Shown one piece after another: positions 11,101 through 21,354 of a stretch of DNA of 64,000 nucleotides; within the stretch, counting starts at the first letter, position 1, and the number at the start of each line of letters is the position of its first letter. The stretch lies in NCBI RefSeq assembly GCF_029227915.1, contig NC_079885.1, positions 27,283,001 through 27,347,000 of the forward strand. The letters are read 5' to 3'. The translations under genes and the position numbers were made by a program. This DNA comes from Hydractinia symbiolongicarpus. Taxonomy: Eukaryota > Cnidaria > Hydrozoa > Anthoathecata > Hydractiniidae. Below the pieces are notes generated by a model. It did not search any database and was not told the origin of the DNA. It saw only the letters and a list, made by a program, of their open reading frames with translations.

Positions 11101-11547
11101 AATTGTACAGAAAGAAATGACGTAATTATTAAACAGAAACGTTAATAACAACAAAAATGGCGCATTATGTAGAAATTTAAGACGATCTTCATTATGCTAC
11201 ACTGCACGAGCTTTAACTTTCGATAGCATTTTCATTTTACTTTAAAACTTTCAGACATGCTTGGTGAATCATGCAGCCATGATACGGTGTGCGGAAATCT
11301 TTTTATTCGGAATATTTTTCTTTTAACAGCGTTCGATTCAGCAGGTGATGCTAACAAAGAATCTTTGAAAAAAAGGCTATTGTTAAAAAAATAAGAATGA
11401 ACAAAAAAAATCTGCACACCGTTTTAACAGGGTTAACCCGAGGTTCATTTAAAAACAAAAGCTGATGCAAAATAACGAGATTGTAAAACGTTGGAGCTCG
11501 TAGAAGACGATTTTTTTCTTGTTTTTAATACATTTTTAAAAAGAAAT
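8102..11547. other. AT-rich stretch without a confident gene
   Basis: I found nothing firm in 3.4 kb. Weak items are: opposing readings at 8580-8800, both protein-like in codon choice (a minus ORF of 70 codons and a plus frame ending at 8672); a plus ORF of 76 codons at 9113-9343; an 8-bp inverted repeat CCTAGGCG/CGCCTAGG at 9549-9556 and 9590-9597; a plus ORF of 60 codons at 10,174; and a minus open stretch of about 41 codons at 10,539-10,663 with a plausible acceptor. None has splice partners or a recognisable motif. Confidence 0.4.
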
Positions 11548-11633
11548 TTATGCATTGCGTGAGTCTCGCTATCTGCGTAGCTGAGCTACCATTTTGCTGA
11601 CGGGACAGACGTTTACTGGTATTTTAATATAGA
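11548..11633 (-). mobile_element. Helitron 5' end fragment
   Basis: Read on the minus strand it starts TCTATATTAAAATACC at 11,633, a Helitron-type 5' end, and continues about 85 bases through GCAAAATGGTA and GCGAGACTCAC. The same segment, roughly four-fifths identical by eye, occurs at 20,538-20,605 in the same orientation. No 3' end belonging to it was found, so its length is open. Confidence 0.45.
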
Positions 11634-11699
11634 CAAATTGGATGATTGAAAGAAATGCATTATTTGAATACGTCATTTTTAACACATTTCTAACAAATA

Positions 11700-12927
11700 G
11701 GACACTTTTACTGAGAGTTTTATTACTTTGTTTTGACCGCTTGCACGTAGTATACCAATCAAAACGCGTAATTCTTTGAAACACCAACGAACGAACATGA
11801 AAACGAAGGCCATTTTGGTTTTGAAGGTGGTGAGTTTTTGTCTTTTAAAAGCTTTTTATTTTGTGATGTTTTGTTTTGTTTTCTATATGTTCTTACTTGT
11901 TAAAATAAGTATATTGTCAGGTTTTTATAGCTATGTACAATTTTTAAACGCATCATTTTTTTATTTTTGGCTAGGAACGAAGATTTTTTAGGATCATTCT
12001 ACAGCTACCCAGCTATAGCTACCCTTACTTGTTACTATTCAGTTTGGTATAACAGCTTTCTAACCGAGCCAACATTATCTATTTTTATGTCTATGTTGTG
12101 TTTATCTAGCTATCCTTTGCTACCTTTGGATAGAAAGTGAAAGAAGCCAAACATTGTTTGTCCGCAACACAATTGTCAATTCTTATGCTAAATAGATGCA
12201 GCTAGACAGCTACTATTTTTATTATTGTCATGAAAACTTGCTGCAAAATTAAAAAAATTGCTAAGTTTCCTGACTTTTTTTTAACCAAAGTTTTCTTAAA
12301 AATGATAAAAACAAAGTTTTTTAAAAATGGTGTTACGCCTATATACTCATGCGCGACACTGTTTACCTGTACTAAGCGCTCAGTCCAGTGTAAATAACAG
12401 CTGTTTCCTGTGTGTTTGTTTAACCGAAGTTGTAATAACGTTTTGTTTTTCAGAAAAGGTTATTACACCTATATGGATATGTCACATTGTTTACCTGTAC
12501 TAAGCACTCAGCTTAGAGTAATATTTCCTTTGAACTTTAACCGGAAACACTCTCCGAAAAATAAAATTCTAGTGTTTAATGCAGACTAACACAGTTACTT
12601 GTGCCTTAACCTGCCGTTTTAACAGAGTGCGTCCTGTGTCATAATTAATTTCGTAACGTTTCCTAATATACTGTGCAAAAAGGGTGCGTAACCAAAAACA
12701 CATGTGCAACACGGTTCCCCTGTACTAAGTGCTCAATCCAGTGTTAACGATGGGCTGTTTCCTGAGTTTCTGTTATATCTAAGTTGCGATAAAATTTTAT
12801 TTTCGAAAAGGTATTATATATACACCTGACTGTGTGGCACAGTTTACAGTTCTTATTAATTGCGCCACAGAGTTTTTAAAGCTGGTTAACACTTTTACTT
12901 CTGGCTTACCCCGGGTCCACCGGCTAG
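11700..12927 (+). mobile_element. Non-autonomous Helitron, family A copy 2
   Basis: This is the reverse-oriented counterpart of the element at 2913-4376. Shared blocks run in the same order, including the ACTTTGTTTTGACCGC block near 11,724, the AAGGCCATTTTG block near 11,807 and the block of about 130-150 bp repeated at 12,300-12,850. The 3' end is CCGGCTAG|T at 12,924-12,927, with the terminal hairpin shortened to CCGG..CCGG by a small deletion. The 5' limit is uncertain because another Helitron end (11,633) lies just outside. There is no transposase; the ORF at 11,776-11,991 is internal to the repeat. Confidence 0.65.
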
Positions 12928-13829
12928 TTTTAAAAAATATTTGTATACTAAAACTATCTATTACTATAGCCATCGTTTTGTAGGTATTTTTGGGTAATCT
13001 AAAATATAAAATATGTCTTTATGGTAATGTAAAGAGAAAAAGCCGGTTCGGAATTTTGTTGAAAAAATTTGTAAGCCGCCTAGGTATATAAGAAAAATTA
13101 AAGGAGAGTTAGTTCTTCACCAAAGAAAGTAAAAGCAAAATCGTTACAAACCTGAGTTAATTTCTTTTTTTTTTCTCTTTAAAACACAGACTGTTTTTTT
13201 ATTGATTTACTTCAAAAAGCCATCATAAAAAACGCAAAAGTGATTATTTTAAACTTTATAAATATTTTTTTACTTTTCTTTGCTCACATGACAAAACATT
13301 ATAACTTTCTTTAGGATTTTTTATTGTTACTGATTTTTTTCTTCTCTTTTTTATTTGAAAGAAGAAATTTTGTTCGTCGTAATCGATTTCCAATTTTGAT
13401 TTGCACATTTCGGGTCGAAAAGTCACGTTAGACTCAGTGCGCAAAACATATCTATTTGAAACACGCCAGTGGGTAAAATACTTTTTAACATAGTAACAAT
13501 TAAGTAGAACCGGACTAAAGGTCATAAGTGGACACCTGACTAACTGTTTAAAAAAGTTACTTTGTAAAAAATTATTTGCTCGCTTCAATGGCAATTGGCC
13601 TCGTTCGCTGGCTTGGTACGCAATAACGCTTTAACAAAATTTTGGATAACAATGATTAATTAAAAGAAAAAAGTGTCGTTAATTGAATTGAACACTTGCT
13701 AGCGACATATAACGCAATCGCAAGCTAATATCAAGCTAATATCTAGCTTTTACTGGTCCTGGTCAGTTATTTTTAAGTCCAAAGTAATTATTGTCAAAGA
13801 TTTGTATACCTGTTGTTTCTTTTATTTAG
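12928..13829. other. AT-rich stretch, one unrecognised ORF
   Basis: The only sizeable reading is a minus-strand ORF of 112 codons at 13,256-13,594. It is basic and Phe-rich, with no recognised motif and no support from splice sites, and is as likely chance as real. Nothing else is supported. Confidence 0.3.
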
Positions 13830-13948
13830 AGCTTGAAACGCTGATCAAGAAAATGTATAAGATCATGTACTTTTGACGAACGGTTACAAAAATATTTGGG
13901 TTTGAAGGCTTTTTTGATGACCTTTTTTGATGACCTGTTCTGGTGGGT
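13830..13948 (+). pseudogene. Triplicated exon, copy 1 (degenerate)
   Basis: It follows a strong acceptor (TTTCTTTTATTTAG) and runs to a GTAAGT donor at 13,949. In the frame shared by the copies it reads LETLIKKMYKIMYF, a TGA, then RTVTKIFGFEGFFDDLF. The TGA replaces the Arg codon AGA seen in copy 3. A 13-base direct repeat (TTTTTTGATGACC twice, near 13,910-13,935) shifts the end of the frame. The product is not recognised; the first half looks helical. An unusually short 44-base intron would join it to the exon at 13,993. Confidence 0.4.
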
Positions 13949-13992
13949 GTAAGTTGACTTAGCTTTGGCCTACTTACCCAATTTAATCCCAG

Positions 13993-14089
13993 GTGGCCCT
14001 CTTGCTACGAAACAAGGGTCATCTTTATGCTATAAACAAAAAAGACGTTTTCAGCTGCATCAATGAAAAATCAAGATGTCCTCTTTGCG
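13993..14089 (+). pseudogene. Exon encoding a RING/U-box-like zinc-binding half
   Basis: Acceptor TTTAATCCCAG precedes it and donor G|GTTAGT ends it (97 bases). The only open frame gives VALLLRNKGHLYAINKKDVF followed by SCINEKSRCPLCG, with a stop just beyond the donor and another just before the acceptor. The GH-x-(Y/F) followed about 20 residues later by CPLCG resembles the second half of RING-type or U-box ubiquitin-ligase domains. The first zinc-ligand pair was not found in the window. It is intact itself but lies between damaged exons, so the locus is called pseudogenic as a whole. It could be a live gene if those neighbours are not part of it. Confidence 0.45.
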
Positions 14090-14258
14090 GTTAGTCTATT
14101 AAAATATGCGAGAAGTCGATAGGCCCCCGAAAAAAAATTTTTCATTCTATAAGTTATGGAGATATAAGAGCTAAAAAATTTTGCAGACTGCCAATGTGAA
14201 CCTAAATTTTTTTCGAGAACATTTTTAACCTGTGTCATGTTACCTGTTCATTGTGTAG

Positions 14259-14335
14259 GAGTTGAAGCGCTGGTCAAGGAAACGTATACGATAATGTGCT
14301 TCCGTCAAACAGTTTTGAGGACATAAGGGTTTAAA
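14259..14335 (+). pseudogene. Triplicated exon, copy 2 (degenerate)
   Basis: It follows acceptor TTCATTGTGTAG. In the shared frame it reads VEALVKETYTIMCFRQTVLRT and then TAA, clearly homologous to copies 1 and 3 (LIKK, MCFRQT). No convincing donor was found, so the right limit is approximate. Confidence 0.4.
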
Positions 14336-14424
14336 GAATTGATGACGTCGGCAAAGACTTAACAATAATAATAACAAGTAATTTTTAATTAATAATTTTT
14401 TTATCAATTATGTCCATTGAATAG

Positions 14425-14529
14425 AGCTTATAACGCTGATCAAGAAATGTGTAAGAGGATGTGCTTCAGACAAACGTTTGCTGAGATACTGTTTTTGATT
14501 GCATGGTCAATCCAACGATTTCGATACAG
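14425..14529 (+). pseudogene. Triplicated exon, copy 3 (degenerate)
   Basis: It follows acceptor CATTGAATAG and ends at a perfect donor, CAG|GTAAGT (14,530). It begins LITLIKK in the shared frame, then one missing base moves it into a frame that reads CKRMCFRQTFAEILF and stays open to the donor. The conserved MCFRQT core keeps the copies alignable. The bases after the donor also resemble those after copy 1, so the duplicated unit included intron sequence. Confidence 0.4.
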
Positions 14530-17154
14530 GTAAGTTAACGGAGGTTTAGATAATCACTCCTGGGTGGTTCCTAGTTACCCAGGCATAAAAGTGTAATGCA
14601 ATGGCTTTATTAATCTTTTTTAATGAAATGACGTCAGTTTAAATACATGGACGTCCTACCATAGCATTGTTACAGACAACCAGACAGACTCACGCAATTT
14701 TTGAATTTATATGAGGGATGTATAACTTCATGTAAAGTCTCGAAATTTCTTAAATGTATCGTATTAAATTTAATAATCTTATTTGGTACTAGTCGTTTAA
14801 GACTAGGTGTGCTAGCTATCATCATTAATTCAAATTTTTTCTAGGTGTTCCTACTGCACAACTACATCCGCATTCTCAAGTTGCACTAAATCATGAATCC
14901 TATTAACCCCCTAAAACCGACAGGTCTAGTTTACACACACAGCATCGGGTAATCGAGTCACAAAAATACCTCACACATAATGAAGTATTTTCATCACGTG
15001 ACCAGACAGAGCCAGAGCTGTTCCTGAGGTTTTATCTCAAAGCGCTATGGAGATGAGAATGAGAAAGGTTATCAAATAAAACATAACATTTTTGGCTACA
15101 AAATTAACAAAGCTACCTTGCTTGTCACAGATACACGGAAAAAGGTTTTGTATTGTTATAAAAGAATATAATGCGCTTGTGTTAGGACTGTGTGCGACGT
15201 TTTTCTCAAATAGAATGTGATGTCTTCGAAATTGTGTTTTTTGAGATTTTATGAAAGGTTTTACGGGTTAGGACAACATGCAAAAGGTCAACAGAATTGA
15301 TTTTTGCCAAATCAGAAATACGCTACATAACAATTCTTCTTTTACATTTTCTGTAAGCATTTGTGAAAAAAATTAATATTACAGAAAAATAACTGATTTT
15401 TATCTGTTTAGAATTACTTCTTGCAAACCGTTTTTGTTTCACATTTTAGATTAAATTTGAAGATATAGGCATGAATTTGGCTCCATGTGTGGGCCGTTGG
15501 ATGTTTCCGGGAGTTGTCTAGTAGAGCGCGGGCCCTAATTGGGTCTGCGTAGCTCAAAATGAGCATAAAATACTCTAGGACTCTCCATCTAAACCATGGC
15601 TCCTCCTGGAAATAATAGACAGGGTATAGCCCTTGATAATAGTGAGGTAGCCATGTAAAATGTGCACATCTATCTCTGTATTAAAAGAAAATCATAAGAT
15701 GATCCTAGCTGCTGGTAATATTAGGTTCGTAAATTCGCAAATATTTAAAACTGAAGCTTTTTACAGATGAAATATGGACGAAACGTACTAGAAATTTTTA
15801 GCAATTTGAAATTTTGAAGAATAATGTGGTCTTTAACTCTTGGAATATCTAAATTAGCCTGACAAATTGAGGCGAAAGAAGTTTGGAAGGGGTCTTTCCT
15901 AAGCAACGCTGTTTGTATCTGCAAATATTAGTTATTTCATTTGGAGGTAGAAGGCTTCATTGAACGTTAAATCTTTGTTTCTATATTACATTATGTTTCT
16001 TTCCCGTCAGTATTGTCGTGAAAGTTTAGTGAGCAAGATAATTACATTTTCATAAGCAACAAATAAAAAGCAACAATTAGATTGTGAAGTTTGTAACCAT
16101 CTACTACTAGCGCACAAATAATCCTCCCGAAAGCTAAAATTACCTCACATTTTGATAATAACAACAAAACTCAAAAAAGCAGTTTCTCTATCAAAATATT
16201 GGTTGTGACGGAAATAAAAAGCATGTAGTTTGTTTTAGCACAAAATAATGTTATACTATCGACACACGAAATGCGATATATTAATCCTCGTGGTGCAGTT
16301 TGTTTGTTAAGGAGGTGCTTTCCCCCAACCCCCCTGAGCAACTCTCTCGGCTGTTGATTATAGTTCTAATTGTAACATAAGAAAGGATTGCAAGCATTAG
16401 ATATGTCCCAAATGGATTTGGCGCATGCTATGTAGGTGTGCAATGACACAAACACAGTTGTGTTTGGGTGATTTTGCGCTGCATTGGTGGCCCATAACAT
16501 GACCAACAATCTCGGACTTTGAATAATTTGTGGAGAGAATTTATAAACGAATTTTTGACTTTGAAGGTCCAAAATTTCACCAAAAAGCGCTTTTAGACTT
16601 TTTTTTTTAAAAGGCACTGTTTTAGTCTTCCTATTAGATCTAAGCAAAACCGGTTTGTGGAAATTGCTTGTGACGCATCCGGGCGGGCCGCTCCTGGGTA
16701 TACCATATATATACGGGACCAGCACCTGCAGGGTTAAGGACGGGCGAACCCGTGGATAGTCTACAGTCTGTGAGCCATTTAAAAAGGCGGGGGTTTTGTA
16801 ATCGAAAACCATTATAATTGCACCTATGATCATTGTTATCAGCCCTGTAGAAATAAATTTTATTACGTTATGTTAGCAGGTGGGCAAGGTTGCATAAATA
16901 AGCAGTGGATACACCGTGGAACGTCTAGTTTGCAAATTAACGTTTGGCAAATTAACATTAAATAAAATTGAGAAGGGTTAAGGAAAGCAAAATCAAGGAA
17001 AGTAAATTTAAAAACTTACCTTGTTAGATTGTTAATCTGCTTGTTCTGTTTTTGCTACCATTATGTTCGTTTAAATATATTTATGCCTGCTTGGAATTCT
17101 AGCCTCTTCCTGTAATTCTGCTCTCTCTTTCTTGTGTTTCTGCCTGGTCAACAG
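14530..17154. other. Mostly unexplained, with two GC-richer islands
   Basis: No confident gene was found. Two islands stand out from the AT-rich surroundings. One is 15,480-15,640, containing GAGCGCGGGCCCTAATTGGG and likely a dispersed repeat of a type I cannot name. The other is 16,280-16,830, with a minus-strand ORF of 155 codons at 16,366-16,833. That ORF is long for this composition but shows no known motif or splice support. A minus-strand donor-like CAAG|GTAAGT lies at 17,020-17,014. Confidence 0.3.
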
Positions 17155-17335
17155 TTTATGATGACTAAAAAGGACGTCAAAAGTAAACATTTATGGCCAA
17201 TAGATAATCCGGCTCATGGATATGTGATCAAAAGATTATGTGAAAGGGAAAAAATGGCTAATGCTATTAATCATTTCAATCAAAATATTCCTGTTAAGTA
17301 ACGATTGACATCAAACTTTGGTTTAAAACAATAAA
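17155..17335 (+). CDS. Probable terminal coding exon with poly(A) signal
   Basis: A long pyrimidine tract (CTCTCTCTTTCTTGTGTTTC) leads to acceptor CAACAG at 17,154. The following frame, open from the junction and containing ATG at 17,158, runs to TAA at 17,299-17,301. It encodes a basic 47-residue end, including NPAHGYVIKRLCEREKMANA. AATAAA lies at 17,330-17,335, 29 bases after the stop, as expected for a last exon. No domain is recognised, and the upstream exons of this gene were not identified. A competing minus-strand ORF of 39 residues (17,071-17,190) is largely the complement of the pyrimidine tract, so the plus reading is preferred. Confidence 0.4.
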
Positions 17336-17883
17336 TTACCAAAAGCCAATTTACCCACTAGTTTCGTACCTTTATTCTTAAAGCAATATTTATATATAAA
17401 GGAAACCACCATGAAATAAGGATGTCATGCTATCCATGCACAAAATCTTCAAGCTACAAATAACAAATGCAATGTGTTGACTGTACTGCAAGAGTGGTTA
17501 TCTTTTGGATTTTGTACGGGATAAAAGCTAGTCTGATCTATATTAACAATAGCCGTATTTTTTCTATTTATGCGCAAAATGGCACTACAGTGATAAAGAT
17601 GTCGTTACGCGCTTTCATAGAATATTATCGATCCAAAGCATAGCAAACGCCCTACTATTTGTCTCTGCTTTATACGCAATAATACTTTCCATTAACTGAT
17701 CTGATTTTGATTTGCCAATAAAAATCTCTTAAGCAGGTTGTTTGTACTTCCAAGTTTAATATCTCATTGCTTCTGAGAATTTCTGCATAACTTAAAAATA
17801 AAATCAATATATCCTGTATAACTGACCGTAATTGTGTTTTTGTTTAAAGTTCTTTGTACACATTCAAAGCACAATTTGACATT

Positions 17884-18173
17884 TTCATAACTCTTTTTTG
17901 CTTCGCTCATGGATTCCGCAGCCATGCCAGCTTCTTTTATTAAATCTTTTTTCATACGCTCATGAATTCCGCCACCCTGCCAGTATCCTCATTGAATTTT
18001 TTTTTTACGCTCATGGATTCCGCCACACTGGCAGTATTCTCATATACTCTTTTTTTCTACTTTAACGGATTCCGCAACCCTGCCAGTATCCTTATTAAGT
18101 ATTTTTTTCCTACGCTCATGGATTCCGCATCCCTGACAGTCTTTTTTAATAAATCTTTTTTGCCGTGTCCATA
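17884..18173. repeat. 52-bp minisatellite, about five units
   Basis: The phrase CTCATGGATTCCGC..CCCTGCCAGTATCC recurs. The ATTCCG core is at 17,913, 17,966, 18,017, 18,069 and 18,122, giving spacings of 53, 51, 52 and 53. Each unit ends in a T-rich run. The spacing varies by single bases, so no frame is kept through it. The minus-strand ORF at 17,764-17,955 and plus-strand ORF at 17,962-18,174 are probably by-products, although the former (KEAGMAAESMSEAKKSYENV) reads like coiled coil. Confidence 0.85.
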
Positions 18174-18420
18174 GTTATAATACTAACTGTGCTTTAATAT
18201 TTATCATCAGGAAGATGCATGCCAAATGTTTAGGTCCAATACATCTCAGAACCTTAGATATTGGCTATGACTCGAATCTACCCCTAAAAATCTCTATAAA
18301 ATCCTTCTAATCTGGAAATTATAAAAACTTTTGTTAGGATTATTCTTAGAGCTTGATTCTTACAACATGACTTTATTTCATCAAGAGGAATGATTCTGTA
18401 AATTTTAGACATTTGTTTAA

Positions 18421-18675
18421 TTCGATTTTTTATTATTATCGGATTTTTACCCGGAAATCGGGAAAACTCTGATTTTTGATCACTTTTTGGCGGTTGTATG
18501 CCAACTATGCAAAAAACGGAAATATGCTTTTAACGTTAATAAGCCTTCTTCAATATCACTTTTTTATGATCAGCTATTGTGGCGAAAAATCAAAACATTG
18601 CAGGAAAACGAGGTTAGTTTAGAAAAAGTTCAAGACGCCAAGTTCTTTACATGCTGTTCTGACCTGGCAGAATAG
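18421..18675 (+). pseudogene. Open frame without ATG, possible exon or transposon remnant
   Basis: This frame of 84 sense codons is open but contains no ATG. It includes CQLCKKRKYAF, then LLWRKIKTLQENEVSLEKVQ, and ends FTCCSDLAE. A CxxC pair near the middle and CC near the end suggest a small metal-binding fold, but no family fits. The NEVSLE segment is repeated in the same frame on the minus strand near 20,270-20,290, sharing 21 identical bases, so this may be a dispersed coding remnant. Confidence 0.25.
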
Positions 18676-18979
18676 AATGTAAACCTTTTGGAGGAAAAAA
18701 TTAACTAGCTAACCAACACTGAAATTGAACTCAATAAATATTCATAACTTTTGTCACACTACCACTACTAATACTCTATACGTACTTGTTGTTAAAGTTA
18801 CCCAGCTAGCAACGCAAACAGGGATAATGTGATGCCCAGCCATGTATCATCAATATTGTCACACTCCCCTGCTAATATGCTTTTACCTTTACGTTTCGTT
18901 TACATTTAAAATATTTTGGCTCAACCCAGTGTACTCAGTAAATTGTTTATTGTTCCGTTGTGTCTGTTCAAATTCATAC

Positions 18980-19034
18980 TAGTATTGTAGGTTTATCCTT
19001 TCTTGAACATGTTAAAAAAAAACCTACAATACTA
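18980..19034. repeat. Foldback, 15-bp perfect stem
   Basis: TAGTATTGTAGGTTT (18,980-18,994) is matched exactly by its reverse complement at 19,020-19,034 around a 25-base A/T-rich loop. It could be a tiny foldback element or a small-RNA hairpin. Nothing around it decides. Confidence 0.8.
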
Positions 19035-19144
19035 ACCAAAAATTGTTTGTTGGTATGGTATCGGTTTTGGTATAGTAACTTTTTTGGATGGTGAAAACAC
19101 CACTGCATATCCTTCTGTTCTTGCGAAAAATTTTCTGTCACAGG

Positions 19145-20031
19145 TCACACTTTTAAATAAATAAAAATATTTAGTAGGTGTAGTGCAGCTCTCTTTTCTA
19201 ACAGAGAAGATTCAAGGTTCTTAAAATTACTCTTATTCTCTTTGAAATTATCAAGTGTCAAGTACACAGCAAAATTATGTCACAAGGTTAAGTTTTTGCG
19301 GTAAATCGATCGAGTATTAAACATGTGTTAATGAGTGCTGTCCAGCTTAACTTACCAGATATGTTACTGCATTGAAGCAATCTGTGGCTTGGAGCAAATC
19401 AGAGCTGGTATATTTATCTACAATTTTCTTATCTTTTAAAGGAATAAGTTTACTCCAAAAATGCCTACAGTTTTCTTTATTGCCATCTTACCAAATACAA
19501 AAACTTTAATTCTATTTTAATTTCTTAATTCCATCAAAAATGTCTAATGAAATGAAAAGCACACTGTAAAAGATATTCTTTACATAAATGTTTTTGAACA
19601 TTGCTTTTAGGTACAAATAAATGACAATACCCATAGTTATATATATATATACATAGGATAACACTTTTGAAATACTTATGGAAAAATATAGCTAGTAGCT
19701 GGCAGAACATTTCTTAAATTTAAAAAACGACAAAAATTATCTGTAGATACAGCTGTGACTTTCTTACAGACCGTAATTTGTAAAAAATCAAAACTCAAGG
19801 ACACTTATGAGCACACATGCTTTTACCTTGGATGATTGCATTACCCTTACTACATTTTGTTGAATATATAACACGGTGAAAAACAGTATTTAGCCTAACA
19901 CCACCAATCCAACATGTTCAGGATAGCCAAGTTGTAATATTATTTAAAGAAGTTTTGAAAAATGAAAGATACCTAATAATAAAGCATAAGTGTGTGTATG
20001 TGTCAACGACATTAGTTAAAGCTCCAAATAG
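19145..20031 (-). CDS. Four-exon gene model, 3' part, unknown function
   Basis: In minus-strand order the exons are 20,031-19,973, 19,894-19,827, 19,486-19,356 and 19,219-19,145 (TGA at 19,147-19,145). Donors are ATTAG|GTATCT, CAAG|GTAAAA and CTG|GTAAGT, with phases 2, 1 and 0, and each next exon begins with exactly the bases needed to continue the frame. The joined reading is about 110 residues without a stop. Recognisable stretches are LTNVVDTYTHLCFIIRLNTV, KCSKGNAIIQDGNKENC, IVDKYTSSDLLQATDCFNAV and SSLLEKRAALHLL. No family is recognised. The 131-base exon with its GTAAGT donor is the best supported, and the most upstream exon relies on a weak acceptor (TTACTACTAG). No ATG or promoter was found, so the gene extends to the right or is partial. 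No polyadenylation signal was seen after the stop. Confidence 0.4.
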
Positions 20032-20537
20032 CTAGTAGTAACCAATGCTGGTGTACCTAAAATATGAAATCTAAATCAATCAAATTTAGCTAGCTGGACA
20101 CTATAAAAGAATATAGACCAGTAATTTTAATGAGACGAATTAGTAAAAATAAATGTTATTTTCTACTTCTTTTATTAAAAGTTCATAATTAGCCCATTTA
20201 ACAAGATAATTTGAGAAGTAATAACGGTTAACAAACAATATTTGCATCGCTTCAATCAAACATTAAAACTATTTCTAAACTAACCTCGTTTTTCATGTTA
20301 GTTTCTTTATTCCGGTGGGGTATTTTGTGGAATGGAAATATTGAGATGGAGATATTGAAGTGGGCTAATTAGCCTATCAAAAACTTTAAACAGAATGTGA
20401 AATTCTTTTTAGAACTAAAGTAATTAAATTTTTAGCAGATGAAATCTTCCGATGGCGTCACAGAAAAAGTGCTGACCTGAGCAAAATTTTATTGAAGCTA
20501 TTTTGTTCCTTTTTATGTACCAGTGCCCCGTGGAAGA

Positions 20538-20605
20538 ATTGTGTGTGTCTCGCTACTTGCGGTACCATTTTGCGGGAGAGACGTATACAGGTATTATAAT
20601 ATAGA
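20538..20605 (-). mobile_element. Helitron 5' end, piece B
   Basis: On the minus strand it begins TCTATATTATAATACC at 20,605 and continues through CAAAATGGTACCGC and GCGAGACACAC. It is homologous to 11,548-11,633. Its first base directly follows the CTAG end of the mini-Helitron to its right. The left limit is unknown. Confidence 0.5.
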
Positions 20606-20726
20606 CTAGTCGTTAACCCGTGGAAAATATATTTATTTATATATTTTCATATATCGCATTTCGTGTTACCGTAAAAAAAGACAAACAGACGCACGAACAG
20701 ACAGACAGAATACGGCTATTATTAAA
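20606..20726 (-). mobile_element. Complete 121-bp mini-Helitron
   Basis: In minus orientation the 5' end is TCTTTAATAATAGCC at 20,726 and the 3' end is CTAG at 20,609-20,606. The 3' end is preceded by 14 bases and a 9-bp stem (20,624-20,632 with 20,639-20,647, 6-base loop). The interior holds a GACAGACAGACAG-type run. All terminal features required of a Helitron are present in 121 bases, so it can only move with transposase supplied in trans. Confidence 0.65.
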
Positions 20727-20728
20727 GA

Positions 20729-21330
20729 GGTCAGCCGGGTAAGCCGTAAAGTGTGCAACATGTAAGTAGAACGCTTCATGATAAAAATAAAAAATAAAAA
20801 TTCTTTAAAAAATGACTTTCTCGCAACTTTAGTCGAAATAAAAACACAGTTTACGACCCCTTAGTACCAAGTCAAGGCAAAAACAATCGACCAACATCAT
20901 TTTACTGAGAAAGTTTCCGCGAAAGTTCAAAAAAAAGAAGTTTACTCTAGACTGAGCGCTTAGAACATGTAAATGTGTCGCACGCACGTGTATGTGTAAC
21001 ATCCCTTTTAAGAAAAAACGTTTTCGAAACATCAGTTTAAATAGACATATAAGAAACAGCCCATTGTTACTATGTCTAGCTAAAAATATCACTCAGCAAT
21101 TTTTTGTCGGAATAAATTTTCGTGAGATTTGCAAAATTGACAGGCTGTGCGGTTACCATTATTTGCAGCTAAAACGATGTTAATGATGAAGATTGTTCAC
21201 TCATTGAATTAATAAACTTTAGACGCATAGCAAAATTTATGATACAGTCCAAATTGCATAAAGCATAAGAAAGATTTGCAATTTTGTTGTAGCCAACATT
21301 GTCAAATGGTTAGAACTTTTCTCGCACTGT
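20729..21330 (-). mobile_element. Helitron family A copy 3, truncated
   Basis: It matches the 3' two-fifths of the 2913-4376 element in the same orientation, including the CTGAGCGCTTAG block and the TTGTTGTAGCCAA block near 21,290. The 3' end reads CCGG-CTGA (TCAG at 20,729-20,732), one base from CTAG. The remainder, including the 5' end, is missing where the satellite begins (about 21,355). ORFs at 20,829-21,183 are internal to the repeat. Confidence 0.6.
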
Positions 21331-21354
21331 AATTGGTTAACCTACACGAAACGT

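Noticed and set aside
17071-17190. Minus ORF rich in Lys/Glu (LLTRQKHKKERAELQEEA)
   Set aside because: The charged run is the complement of the pyrimidine tract of a good plus-strand acceptor. The plus reading also has a stop and AATAAA correctly placed.
20829-21183. Overlapping ORFs of 63-87 codons
   Set aside because: They fall inside the truncated Helitron copy, and equivalent frames are not kept open in the other two copies.
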